Source of the DNA: Pseudomonas vlassakiae
GTDB taxonomy: Bacteria; Pseudomonadota; Gammaproteobacteria; Pseudomonadales; Pseudomonadaceae
DNA length: 64,000 nt
Reading direction: 5' to 3'
Assembly: GCF_014269035.2 (NCBI RefSeq)
Contig: NZ_JABWRP020000004.1
Coordinates: 186,001-250,000 of the forward strand
The notes under the pieces are model-generated. The model saw only the letters and a list, made by a program, of their open reading frames with translations, made no database searches and was not told the DNA's origin. The translations under genes were made by a program, and so were the position numbers. This document shows, in pieces, positions 17,763-25,690 of this stretch (positions within the stretch are counted from its first letter, which is position 1; each line of letters begins with the position of its first letter).

Positions 17763-17778
17763 AGCCCTATCTGCTCCA

Positions 17779-17815
17779 TGCACCGATCCTGTGCCCGATG
17801 CACCTCGCAAAGGCA
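17779..17815 (+). promoter_or_regulatory. Two imperfect NtrC-like sites upstream of nrsZ
   Basis: TGCACCGATCCTGTGCC (17779-17795) and TGCACCTCGCAAAGGCA (17799-17815) each keep a strong TGCAC half and a degenerate second half of the NtrC consensus. They are centred about 75-95 bp upstream of the -24 element. Confidence 0.5.
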
Positions 17816-17878
17816 CAAATCCCCCGAAATTCTGACCAAATCCCCCTCAAAGTCCAGTATTCGCGGGCTTTGCGAAAC

Positions 17879-17894
17879 TGGCACGCCCCCTGCA
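17879..17894 (+). promoter_or_regulatory. Sigma-54 promoter of nrsZ
   Basis: TGGCACG-CCCC-CTGCA is an almost perfect sigma-54 promoter, with GG and GC 10 nt apart. It is the best match of the three in this window. The start is expected near 17905. Confidence 0.88.
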
Positions 17895-17904
17895 ATAGCT
17901 CATA

Positions 17905-18080
17905 CATACCCAGTTTCGGGGGCCCTGGTACAGGCAGGCCGGGTGACCCCTCTTTTATTCGCAGTAACGCCAGTTTTGGGGACCTCGGTACAGGCAGGCC
18001 GGGCCATCCCCCCTTTAATTCGCTGTAAACCCTTTTGGGGACCTTGGTACAGGCAGGCCGAGATATCCCCTCTTTTATTC
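17905..18080 (+). ncRNA. nrsZ: Nitrogen-regulated small RNA NrsZ
   Basis: Position (between ntrC and the PA5126-type gene), the sigma-54 promoter with NtrC-like sites, and the modular 60-nt stem-loop structure match NrsZ, described in P. aeruginosa as an NtrBC/sigma-54-dependent, processed sRNA affecting rhlA expression and swarming. Three consecutive modules each contain GGTACAGGCAGGCCG flanked by GGGG and CCCC arms followed by a pyrimidine/T-rich run (CTCTTTTATT in copies 1 and 3), so every module looks like a terminator stem-loop. The last T-run ends near 18080. The 3' end overlaps the stop codon of the convergent minus-strand gene. Endpoints are estimates; length in this species is not known to me. 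Confidence 0.82.
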
Positions 18081-18088
18081 GTGCAGTT
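17911..18088 (+). repeat. Three tandem 60-bp modules within nrsZ
   Basis: Copies begin at 17911, 17971 and about 18030, with periods of 60 and 59 bp. The invariant core is GGTACAGGCAGGCC. Arms are GGGG...CCCC and each unit ends in CTTTTATTCG or a close variant. Base changes between copies largely keep the stems, as expected for selected RNA modules. Confidence 0.92.
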
Positions 18089-18512
18089 TCACCTGCACCC
18101 GCCAACGTCCAGCGTCCTCTGCACCGGCCCATTCGCCGTGCAGGGGACGCGCGGCAATCACCGTCAGCAACAACCCCTTGTCGCTCTTCTGCAACCGCCA
18201 GCCGACCGGCTTGCCTTGCAGGTCCAGCTGACCACGCTGCGCCTTGCCCTCGGCCTCGAACAGCAGTGCCACGGTGCCTTCGACGTTTTCGCCATGCAGC
18301 TTGGGCGCTTCGTTGAACCACAGGTTCAGGCCATCCTGCACCACTTCGACCTGCTCCAGCACCCGTTCTTCAGGGGCAGTCAGACGGCCAATCATCAGCC
18401 CCAGCAAAACCCCGAACAGCGCCAGGGAAAGCAGCATGCGCGGCCAGGCCTTCGAACGCAGGTCGGGTTCAGGGGTAGAATGCTCGTCATCTTCACGTTT
18501 GGAGCCGTGCAT
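18075..18512 (-). CDS. Conserved membrane-anchored hypothetical protein (PA5126-type)
   Basis: A 145-residue protein with a basic/acidic cytoplasmic N-terminus (MHGSKREDDEHSTPEPDLRS), one membrane helix near residues 25-43 (MLLSLALFGVLLGLMIGRL) and a soluble, probably periplasmic, C-terminal beta-rich domain of about 100 residues (LNLWFNEAPKLHGENVEGTV ... GRWRVQVKLHE). No catalytic motif is recognised. Conserved in this position beside ntrC in pseudomonads. The start shares CATG with the divergent trmL start, and its ribosome site (AAGGA, 11 nt upstream) lies inside trmL. Its 3' end is antisense to nrsZ. Function unknown. Confidence 0.8.
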   Translation of the reverse strand: MHGSKREDDEHSTPEPDLRSKAWPRMLLSLALFGVLLGLMIGRLTAPEERVLEQVEVVQDGLNLWFNEAPKLHGENVEGTVALLFEAEGKAQRGQLDLQGKPVGWRLQKSDKGLLLTVIAARPLHGEWAGAEDAGRWRVQVKLHE

Positions 18513-18972
18513 GTTTCACGTCATCCTTTTTCAACCAGAAATTCCGCCGAATACCGGCAATATCATCCGCCTCTGCGCCAACAGCGGTTGCGCCCTGCAC
18601 CTGATCGAGCCGATCAGCTTCGAACTGGACGACAAGCGCCTGCGCCGTGCCGGGCTGGATTACCACGAGTATGCCACGCTCAAGCGCCACGAAAGCCTGG
18701 CCGGATGCCTGGAAAGCCTGGGCAATCCGCGGCTGTTCGCCTTTACCACCAAAGGCTCGCACCCGTTCCATGAAGTGGCCTATCAGCCCGGCGATGCGTT
18801 TCTGTTCGGGCCTGAGAGCCGCGGGTTGCCAGCCGAGGTGCTGGACAGCCTGCCCGCCGAACAACGCCTGCGCCTGCCCATGCGGCCGGGGTGCCGCAGC
18901 CTGAACCTGTCCAATACCGTGGCGGTTACCGTTTATGAGGCCTGGCGGCAGAACGGGTTTGCCGGGAGCTGA
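18511..18972 (+). CDS. trmL: tRNA (cytidine/uridine-34 2'-O) methyltransferase TrmL
   Basis: SPOUT-class enzyme methylating the wobble ribose of certain leucine tRNAs. At 153 residues it is the minimal single-domain form. The N-terminus MFHVILFQPEIPPNTGNIIR is diagnostic. The C-terminal trefoil knot carries LFGPESRGLP, LRLPMRPGCRSLNLSNTVAV and YEAWRQ. The ATG at 18511 overlaps the ATG of the divergent gene in the palindrome CATG. Its GGAG ribosome site, 6 nt upstream, lies in the first codons of that neighbour. It is convergent with secB across a bidirectional terminator. Confidence 0.95.
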   Translation: MFHVILFQPEIPPNTGNIIRLCANSGCALHLIEPISFELDDKRLRRAGLDYHEYATLKRHESLAGCLESLGNPRLFAFTTKGSHPFHEVAYQPGDAFLFGPESRGLPAEVLDSLPAEQRLRLPMRPGCRSLNLSNTVAVTVYEAWRQNGFAGS

Positions 18973-19004
18973 CCTTTAACCCGCGAGCAGGCCGGTACAG
19001 GCAA

Positions 19005-19032
19005 CAAAAAAGCGCCCCGAGAGGCGCTTTTT
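19005..19032. terminator. Bidirectional intrinsic terminator (trmL / secB)
   Basis: AAAAAAGCGCC pairs with GGCGCTTTTT around CCGAGA. It has T-runs on both strands and serves the two convergent genes. Confidence 0.92.
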
Positions 19033-19046
19033 CGATACCGGCAGAA

Positions 19047-19532
19047 TTACTGCACGGTCGGCGTTTCGCCAGCTTCCTGCATGCGCTGCAGCTCTTGCGC
19101 GTACAGGGCGTCGAAGTTGACCGGCGACAGCATCAGGGCCGGGAACGAACCGCGGGTCACCAGGCTGTCCAGGGTCTCACGGGCATACGGGAACAGGATG
19201 TTCGGGCAGAACGCGCCGAGCGTGTGGCTCATCGACGAAGCGTCGAGGTTCTTGATCAGGAAGATGCCGGCCTGCTGAACTTCAGCGATGAAGGCCACTT
19301 CGTCGCCGTTCTTGACGGTCACCGACAGGGTAAGCACCACTTCATGGAAGTCGCCTTCCAGGGCTTTCTGCTTGGTGTTCAGGTCCAGCGCAACGCTCGG
19401 CTCCCACTGCTGACGGAAGATCTGCGGGCTTTTCGGGGCTTCGAACGACAGGTCGCGCACGTAGATGCGCTGCATGGAGAACTGAGGGCTGTTGTCTTCT
19501 GCAGCAGCGCCGTTGGTCTGTTGGTCAGTCAT
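19047..19532 (-). CDS. secB: Protein-export chaperone SecB
   Basis: Tetrameric cytoplasmic chaperone that delivers unfolded precursors to SecA. It has 161 residues. Family segments include [28 protein letters not shown]-like [45 protein letters not shown] and [20 protein letters not shown] at 19532. It is the last gene of a rhodanese-grxC-secB operon, the usual proteobacterial order, with 40 bp after grxC. It ends at the terminator shared with trmL. Confidence 0.97.
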   Translation of the reverse strand: MTDQQTNGAAAEDNSPQFSMQRIYVRDLSFEAPKSPQIFRQQWEPSVALDLNTKQKALEGDFHEVVLTLSVTVKNGDEVAFIAEVQQAGIFLIKNLDASSMSHTLGAFCPNILFPYARETLDSLVTRGSFPALMLSPVNFDALYAQELQRMQEAGETPTVQ

Positions 19533-19572
19533 GGCAGATCCTTAATCCTAATGTTTTTGAATGCAGTGCAAA

Positions 19573-19827
19573 TCAGACTGCCAGCAGCGCGTCGAGCTTG
19601 CCGGCGCGCTCCAGGGCGTAGAGGTCATCGCATCCACCGACGTGGGTGCTGCCGATCCAGATCTGCGGCACCGACGTACGGCCGGCCTTCTGGCTCATTT
19701 CGGCGCGCACCTGCGGCTTGCCATCGACCTTGATCTCTTCGAAGGCAACGCCTTTGCTCTGAAGCAGGTGCTTGGCGCGCATGCAGTAGGGGCAGTAGTC
19801 GCTGGAATAGACGATGACGGGCTTCAT
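19573..19827 (-). CDS. grxC: Glutaredoxin 3
   Basis: Glutathione-dependent dithiol reductant of 84 residues. The active site is CPYC within VYSSDYCPYCMRAKHLLQSK. The cis-Pro and GSH-binding positions TSVPQIWIGSTHVGGCDDLYALE are intact. It starts 1 nt after the stop of the rhodanese gene, so the two are coupled. secB follows. A normal-length, fully conserved dithiol glutaredoxin. Confidence 0.96.
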   Translation of the reverse strand: MKPVIVYSSDYCPYCMRAKHLLQSKGVAFEEIKVDGKPQVRAEMSQKAGRTSVPQIWIGSTHVGGCDDLYALERAGKLDALLAV

Positions 19828-19828
19828 A

Positions 19829-20242
19829 TCACTTCACCAAAGGCAGGTTATCGGCTTTCCAGCTGGAAACGCCACCGCTCAGCTTGGCGGCAGTGTAACC
19901 AGCCTTGAGCAGCTCGCCGCAGACCGCGCCGGACTGCTGGCCCATCGCGTCGACGACGATCAGGGTCTTCTCTTTGTGCTTTTCGAGCTCGGTCATGCGG
20001 TTGGCGAGCTTGTCCTGCGGGATGTTCAACGCACCGACGATGTGGCCGGCGGAATATTCCTTGGACGGGCGAATGTCGATGACCAGTGCCTTGTCGGCAT
20101 TGACCAGCGCGGTCAGCTGGCCGTTGCTCAGGCTCTGGCCGCCACGGCGCAGTTCATTGACGAGCAGTGCAACCAGCAGAACCACGAAGATCGCCACCAG
20201 GATGTAGTGATCTGTCGCGAATTGAATCAGGTGAGCAACCAT
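19829..20242 (-). CDS. Membrane-anchored rhodanese-like protein (YibN-type), catalytic Cys absent
   Basis: A 137-residue protein with an N-terminal membrane helix (about residues 12-30, YILVAIFVVLLVALLVNEL) and a single rhodanese domain facing the cytoplasm. The structural motifs VIDIRPSKEYSAGHIVGALNIP and LSGGVSSWKADNLPLV are good, but the active-site loop reads VVDAMGQQSG, with Asp where the persulfide Cys normally sits, so sulfurtransferase activity is unlikely. I take the ATG at 20242 over an upstream start at 20284, because it places the helix at the N-terminus as in homologues. Lead gene of the grxC-secB operon, divergent from gpmI. The role may be scaffolding of Sec or redox proteins; that is a guess. 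Confidence 0.88.
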   Translation of the reverse strand: MVAHLIQFATDHYILVAIFVVLLVALLVNELRRGGQSLSNGQLTALVNADKALVIDIRPSKEYSAGHIVGALNIPQDKLANRMTELEKHKEKTLIVVDAMGQQSGAVCGELLKAGYTAAKLSGGVSSWKADNLPLVK

Positions 20243-20448
20243 CAGCGGTGTTCCAGGCGATTGAAAATGCCGGCCAGTATACACACCCCCCCAGTGCCAC
20301 CAAAGCCCGATGGGCCGGAGGTAAAGGTACCTTCATGTTACCGGGTTGCCCGCGCCGGTCGGGTGACAGGACGATTATTCGCCGTTGATGGCGCATTTGC
20401 CCTAAAATGCGTGTCTTTATCATCTTTGAACAACCGTGAGTTTGATTG

Positions 20449-21984
20449 ATGACGAGCACGCCCAAACCTCTGGTCCTGATCATCCTGGATGGATTCGGCC
20501 ACAGCGAAAGCCCCGAATACAACGCCATCTATGCCGCCAGCACACCGGTCTATGACCGCCTGCGCGCCACCCAGCCGCATGGCCTGATTTCCGGGTCGGG
20601 GATGGATGTCGGCCTGCCGGACGGGCAGATGGGCAACTCCGAGGTCGGGCACATGAACCTTGGCGCGGGCCGCGTCGTCTACCAGGACTTCACCCGGGTC
20701 ACCAAAGCCATCCGCGATGGCGAGTTCTTCGAGAACCCGGTGCTCACCGGGGCGGTGGACAAGGCTGCTGGCGCCGGCAAGGCCGTGCACATCCTCGGCC
20801 TGCTGTCCGACGGTGGCGTGCACAGCCACCAGGACCACCTCGTCGCCATGGCCGAACTGGCCGCGCAGCGTGGCGCCGAGAAGATCTACCTGCACGCCTT
20901 CCTCGATGGCCGCGACACCCCGCCACGCAGCGCCCAGTCGTCGATCGAACTGCTCGACGCGACCTTCGCCAAGCTCGGCAAGGGCCGTATCGCGAGCCTG
21001 ATCGGCCGCTACTTCGCGATGGACCGCGACAACCGCTGGGACCGCGTCAGCGCCGCTTACAACCTGATCGTCGACAGCGTTGCCGAATACACCGCCGACA
21101 CCGCGCTGGCGGGCCTGGAAGCAGCCTATGCCCGCGAGGAGAACGACGAATTCGTCAAGGCCACGCGCATTGGCGAGGCGGTGAAGGTTGAAGACGGCGA
21201 TGCGGTAATCTTCATGAACTTCCGCGCCGACCGCGCCCGCGAACTGTCGCGTGCCTTCGTCGAGCCGGACTTCAACGAGTTCCCGCGCGCACGCCTGCCG
21301 AACATGGCGGCCTACATCGGCCTGACCCAGTATTCGGCAAAAATCGCCGCGCCGGCAGCCTATGCACCGTCCAGCCTGGACAACGTGCTGGGCGAGTACC
21401 TGGCAAAAAACGGCAAGACCCAGCTGCGCATCGCTGAAACCGAGAAGTATGCACACGTCACCTTCTTCTTCTCCGGTGGCCGCGAAGAGCCGTTCGAAGG
21501 CGAAGAGCGCATCCTGATCCCGTCGCCGAAGGTCGCCACCTACGACCTGCAGCCCGAGATGAACGCTCCTGAAGTGACCGACCGCATCGTCGAAGCCATC
21601 GAGCAGCAGCGCTTTGACGTGATCGTGGCCAACTACGCCAACGGCGACATGGTCGGCCACACCGGCGTGTTCGAGGCTGCGGTGAAAGCCGTCGAGGCCC
21701 TAGATAACTGTGTCGGGCGCATCGTCGAGGCGCTGGACAAGGTGGGTGGCGAGGCCCTGATCACCGCCGACCATGGCAACGTCGAGCAGATGGAAGATGC
21801 GTGCACCGGCCAGGCGCACACCGCCCACACCAGCGAGCCGGTGCCGTTCATCTACGTCGGCAAGCGCAAGGTGCGGGTCCGCGAAGGCGGCGTACTGGCC
21901 GACGTGGCGCCGACCATGCTGAAACTACTGGGCCTGGAAAAACCGGCAGAAATGACCGGCACCTCGATCCTGGTCGACGCCTGA
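20449..21984 (+). CDS. gpmI: Phosphoglycerate mutase, cofactor-independent
   Basis: Interconverts 3- and 2-phosphoglycerate with Mn2+ in glycolysis and gluconeogenesis. The enzyme has 511 residues from the ATG at 20449; an adjacent in-frame TTG is not needed. Alkaline-phosphatase-superfamily metal motifs are present: LIILDGFG, the phospho-Ser loop [28 protein letters not shown] [14 protein letters not shown], and [11 protein letters not shown]. It is divergent from the rhodanese gene and followed by a strong terminator, so probably monocistronic. Confidence 0.97.
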   Translation: MTSTPKPLVLIILDGFGHSESPEYNAIYAASTPVYDRLRATQPHGLISGSGMDVGLPDGQMGNSEVGHMNLGAGRVVYQDFTRVTKAIRDGEFFENPVLTGAVDKAAGAGKAVHILGLLSDGGVHSHQDHLVAMAELAAQRGAEKIYLHAFLDGRDTPPRSAQSSIELLDATFAKLGKGRIASLIGRYFAMDRDNRWDRVSAAYNLIVDSVAEYTADTALAGLEAAYAREENDEFVKATRIGEAVKVEDGDAVIFMNFRADRARELSRAFVEPDFNEFPRARLPNMAAYIGLTQYSAKIAAPAAYAPSSLDNVLGEYLAKNGKTQLRIAETEKYAHVTFFFSGGREEPFEGEERILIPSPKVATYDLQPEMNAPEVTDRIVEAIEQQRFDVIVANYANGDMVGHTGVFEAAVKAVEALDNCVGRIVEALDKVGGEALITADHGNVEQMEDACTGQAHTAHTSEPVPFIYVGKRKVRVREGGVLADVAPTMLKLLGLEKPAEMTGTSILVDA

Positions 21985-22034
21985 TTCAGTGTCCCGGGGC
22001 CGCCTGGCAGCCCCTTTGCACATGAATTCCGGAC

Positions 22035-22071
22035 AAACGCCCCGCTGCCCCGGCAGCGAGGCGTTTTTTTT
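22035..22071 (+). terminator. Intrinsic terminator of gpmI
   Basis: ACGCC and CGCTGCC arms pair with GGCAGCG and GGCGT, followed by eight T residues. Confidence 0.92.
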
Positions 22072-22125
22072 GCCTGCCCGCACGGGCATACTAGGCCAGT
22101 CTCCATCCCCGGTACGCCAAACCCC

Positions 22126-23421
22126 ATGCTACGCGCCCTGATCCTATTAGCCCTGTCCTGCCTGCTCAGCCCGGCATTCGCCGATGAGCGCGCGCAGACC
22201 CAGCAGCAACTGGACGCCACCCGCCAGGACATTGCCGAGCTCAAGAAGACGCTGAGCAAGCTCCAGGAAGAAAAAGCCGGTGTGCAAAAAGACCTCAAGG
22301 CCACCGAGACCGACATCGGCAACCTGGAGAAGCAGGTGGAGGCCCTGCAGCAAGAACTAAAAAAGACCGAGGGCGAGCTGGAGCGCCTTGATACCGAGAA
22401 AAAAAAACTCCAGAGCGCCCGCGTTGAACAACAGCGGCTGATTGCCATTCAGGCCCGTTCGGCCTACCAGAACAACGGCCGCGAGGAATACCTCAAGCTG
22501 CTGCTCAACCAGCAGAACCCTGAGAAGTTCGCCCGCACCCTCACCTATTACGACTACCTGAGCAAGGCGCGCCTCGACCAGCTCAAGGCCTTCAATGAAA
22601 CGTTGCGCCAGCTGGCCAACGTCGAGCAGGACATTTCCCGTCAGCAGGAACAACTGCTGGCGCAGCGCGCCGACCTCGACACGCGCCGCCAGGCGCTGGA
22701 TGCCGAGCGCAGCAAGCGCCAGCAGGTATTGGCCAAGCTCAACAGCGACGTGAAAGATGGCGACCAGAAGCTGCAGGCCCGCCAACAGGACCAGGCGGAC
22801 CTGGCCAAGGTGCTCAAGACCATCGAGGAAACCCTGGCACGCCAGGCCCGCGAAGCCGAAGAAGCGCGCAAGAAAGCCCTGCTCGCCCAGCAGGAAGCCG
22901 AGAAACGCCGCCAGCAGGAGGCCCTGGCCGCCCGTGCGGACAGCGAAGACAGCGAGCCACCGAAAAAGGCCCGCACTACCCTCGGCCCACTGGTTTCCAG
23001 TGACGGCGCCAGCTACGGCGGTGCATTTTCTGCAGCCCGGGGAAAACTTCCCTGGCCGGTCAATGGTCGATTGCTGGCACGCTTCGGTGACGCCCGCGGC
23101 AGCGATGCCCGGGCCAAGTGGGACGGCGTGATGATCAGCGCCAGCCCCGGCACCCAGGTACGCGCAGTGCACGGCGGACGGGTGGTGTTTGCCGACTGGT
23201 TGCGTGGCGCTGGACTTCTGGTCATTCTCGACCATGGTAATGGTTACCTGAGCCTGTACGGCCACAACCAGAGCCTGCTCAAGAGCGCCGGCGACATCGT
23301 CAAGGCCGGCGAAGCCATTTCCACCGTTGGCGACAGCGGTGGCCAGGACAGCGCAGGCTTGTACTTCGCCATCCGCCAGCAGGGCCGGCCGACCGACCCT
23401 TCGCAGTGGTGCCGCGGCTGA
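22126..23421 (+). CDS. envC: Murein hydrolase activator EnvC
   Basis: Periplasmic divisome protein that activates N-acetylmuramoyl-L-alanine amidases at the septum. It has 431 residues. The signal peptide is MLRALILLALSCLLSPAFA. A long coiled coil runs from about 20 to 255 (repeated E/K/Q-rich heptads). The C-terminal LytM/M23 domain spans about 300-430 (PWPVNGRLLARFGDARGSDA, GGRVVFADWLRGAGLLVILD, LYGHNQ). The last metal motif reads LYFAIR instead of HxH, consistent with a non-catalytic activator. It is followed by ctpA and the divergent deacetylase, the usual envC-ctpA-yibQ operon. Confidence 0.93.
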   Translation: MLRALILLALSCLLSPAFADERAQTQQQLDATRQDIAELKKTLSKLQEEKAGVQKDLKATETDIGNLEKQVEALQQELKKTEGELERLDTEKKKLQSARVEQQRLIAIQARSAYQNNGREEYLKLLLNQQNPEKFARTLTYYDYLSKARLDQLKAFNETLRQLANVEQDISRQQEQLLAQRADLDTRRQALDAERSKRQQVLAKLNSDVKDGDQKLQARQQDQADLAKVLKTIEETLARQAREAEEARKKALLAQQEAEKRRQQEALAARADSEDSEPPKKARTTLGPLVSSDGASYGGAFSAARGKLPWPVNGRLLARFGDARGSDARAKWDGVMISASPGTQVRAVHGGRVVFADWLRGAGLLVILDHGNGYLSLYGHNQSLLKSAGDIVKAGEAISTVGDSGGQDSAGLYFAIRQQGRPTDPSQWCRG

Positions 23422-23500
23422 CACATTACATACGGCGTGGCGCCAGGCGCTGCGCCGATGCTCCGCAGGGAGCGCTTACAGGATCAGGAGTTCGTTCGAC

Positions 23501-24835
23501 ATGCTGCACTCGCCTCGCCTCACCCAGCTGGCCCTGACCATCGCCCTGGCGATTGGTGCGCCCCTGGCCAGCGCCGCGGAGCCGGCGAAAGCATCGCCAG
23601 CCAAGACTGCCGCAGTGCCCGCCACCGAGGTGACCGCCAAGGCACCGCTGCCGCTGGAAGAGCTGCGCACCTTTGCCGAGGTCATGGACCGTATCAAGGC
23701 GGCCTATGTCGAACCTGTGGACGACAAGACCCTGCTGGAGAACGCCATCAAGGGCATGCTCAGCAACCTTGACCCCCACTCGGCCTACCTCGGGCCTGAA
23801 GACTTCCAGGAGCTGCAGGAAAGCACCAGTGGCGAATTCGGTGGCCTCGGCATCGAAGTGGGCCAGGAGGACGGCAATATCAAGGTGGTATCGCCTATCG
23901 ATGACACCCCGGCATCGCGAGCCGGCGTGCAGGCCGGGGACCTGATCGTCAAGATCAACGGCGCCCCGACCCGCGGCCAGACCATGACCGAAGCGGTCGA
24001 CAAGATGCGTGGCAAGGTGGGCGAGAAGATCACCCTGACCCTGGTGCGCGATGGCGGCAGCCCGTTCGACGTAACCCTTGCCCGCGCGGTAATCCAGGTC
24101 AAGAGCGTGAAGAGCCAGCTGCTGGAAAGCGGTTATGGCTACATCCGCATCACCCAGTTCCAGGTCAAGACCGGTGACGAGGTCGGCAAGGCCCTGGCCA
24201 AGCTGCGCAAGGACAACGGCAAGAAACTGCGCGGGGTGATCCTTGACCTGCGCAACAACCCCGGCGGCGTGCTGCAATCGGCAGTGGAAGTGGCCGACCA
24301 CTTCCTGACCAAGGGCCTGATCGTCTACACCAAGGGCCGCATCGCCAATTCCGAACTGCGCTTCTCCGCCGACCCGGCCGACGCCAGCGAAGGGGTGCCA
24401 CTGGTGGTGTTGATCAACGGCGGCAGCGCTTCGGCCTCGGAAATCGTCGCCGGCGCCCTGCAGGACCAGAAACGCGCCGTGCTGATGGGTACCGACAGCT
24501 TTGGCAAGGGCTCGGTACAGACCGTGCTGCCGCTGGCCAATGACCGCGCACTGAAGCTCACCACTGCGTTGTACTACACGCCCAACGGCCGCTCGATCCA
24601 GGCCCAGGGCATCGTCCCCGACATTGAAGTGCGCCCAGCCAAGTTGACTGCCGATGCCAACGACAACGATACCTTCAAGGAAGCCGACCTGCAGGGTCAC
24701 CTGGGCAACGGCAACGGTGGCGCCGACCGCCCGACCGGCAGCACCAAGCGCCAGGAACGCCCGCAGGACAGCGACTACCAGCTGAGCCAGGCGCTGAGCC
24801 TGCTCAAGGGCCTGAACATCACCAAGGGCGACTGA
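23501..24835 (+). CDS. ctpA: Carboxy-terminal processing protease CtpA (S41)
   Basis: Periplasmic serine protease; in P. aeruginosa, CtpA with its lipoprotein partner degrades cell-wall cross-link hydrolases. It has 444 residues. The signal peptide is MLHSPRLTQLALTIALAIGA followed by PLASAAE. The PDZ domain begins around GGLGIEVGQEDGNIKVVSP. The catalytic Ser lies in INGGSASASEI and the general-base Lys in GTDSFGKGSVQT. The ATG at 23501 has an AGGAG site; the frame extends upstream but without signal-peptide logic. It is 79 bp after envC and 8 bp before the next gene, so co-transcription fits a cell-wall remodelling operon. Confidence 0.94.
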   Translation: MLHSPRLTQLALTIALAIGAPLASAAEPAKASPAKTAAVPATEVTAKAPLPLEELRTFAEVMDRIKAAYVEPVDDKTLLENAIKGMLSNLDPHSAYLGPEDFQELQESTSGEFGGLGIEVGQEDGNIKVVSPIDDTPASRAGVQAGDLIVKINGAPTRGQTMTEAVDKMRGKVGEKITLTLVRDGGSPFDVTLARAVIQVKSVKSQLLESGYGYIRITQFQVKTGDEVGKALAKLRKDNGKKLRGVILDLRNNPGGVLQSAVEVADHFLTKGLIVYTKGRIANSELRFSADPADASEGVPLVVLINGGSASASEIVAGALQDQKRAVLMGTDSFGKGSVQTVLPLANDRALKLTTALYYTPNGRSIQAQGIVPDIEVRPAKLTADANDNDTFKEADLQGHLGNGNGGADRPTGSTKRQERPQDSDYQLSQALSLLKGLNITKGD

Positions 24836-24843
24836 CCCAGCCC

Positions 24844-25611
24844 ATGCGTTATCTGCTGTATCTGTTGGTCTGCCTGATGGCCGGGGTCGCACAAGCGGCA
24901 CCGGCCGGCAAGGCCTACATGAGCATCATCATCGACGACCTGGGCCAAAGCGCCGAGCGTGACAGCCGCACCCTCGCCCTGCCGGGGCCAGTGACCATGG
25001 CGATCATGCCCGACACCCCACACGCCACCGATTTCGCCCGCCAGGCCCACAAGGCCGGCAAGACGGTGATCCTGCACATGCCCATGGACCCGGCCACCGG
25101 ACCCTATGCCTGGCACCCCGGCATCCCCCTGGACGAACTGGCCCGACGCCTCGAGGCTGCCCTGGCCAAGGTGCCGTATGCCGCCGGTATCAACAACCAC
25201 ATGGGCAGCCGCATGACCGCCCAGCGTGAGCCGATGGCCTGGCTGATGGGCGAATTGCAGCGTCGACACCTGTTCTTCGTCGACAGCCGCACCAGCGCGG
25301 CCACGGTCGCTGCGGCCGAAGCCCAGGCCCAGGGGCTGGCGCATGTATCGCGGGATGTATTTCTCGACGACGTACGCACCCCCGAGGCAATTACCGGGCA
25401 ACTGCAGCAAGGCATTGCGCTGGCTCGCAAGCAAGGCTCGGCCGTGCTGATCGGGCATCCTTACCCGCAGACGCTGGATGTGCTTGAGCGCGAATTGCCA
25501 AGGCTGAAGAGCCAAGGCATCGAGTTGATCAGGCTCAAGCAGATGATTGCCGTGCGCAGCAACCTGGCAATGCCGGGTCACGGCAAGAACGGGCGCTACA
25601 CCAACCGCTAG
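24844..25611 (+). CDS. yibQ: Divergent polysaccharide deacetylase family protein (YibQ)
   Basis: Exported protein of 255 residues from the divergent polysaccharide deacetylase family; the substrate is unknown, with a cell-wall glycan role inferred from the neighbours. The signal peptide is MRYLLYLLVCLMAGVAQAAP. Visible blocks are MSIIIDDLGQSAERDSRTL, MAIMPDTPHATDFARQAH, LHMPMDPATG, AAGINNHMGSRMT and FFVDSRTSAAT. It starts 8 bp after the ctpA stop, with a weak Shine-Dalgarno. Probably the last gene of the envC operon. Confidence 0.9.
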   Translation: MRYLLYLLVCLMAGVAQAAPAGKAYMSIIIDDLGQSAERDSRTLALPGPVTMAIMPDTPHATDFARQAHKAGKTVILHMPMDPATGPYAWHPGIPLDELARRLEAALAKVPYAAGINNHMGSRMTAQREPMAWLMGELQRRHLFFVDSRTSAATVAAAEAQAQGLAHVSRDVFLDDVRTPEAITGQLQQGIALARKQGSAVLIGHPYPQTLDVLERELPRLKSQGIELIRLKQMIAVRSNLAMPGHGKNGRYTNR

Positions 25612-25690
25612 ATAAGCCCGTCACCTATATACCGCCACACGCCTCGCCAGCCCCCTCATGCTTCGTCCCTCCCTATCGAGGAGGTACGAC

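Noticed and set aside
17911..18088. 60-bp tandem repeats considered as a CRISPR array or minisatellite
   Set aside because: Repeats are directly adjacent without unique spacers, follow a sigma-54 promoter next to ntrC, and match the modular layout of NrsZ.
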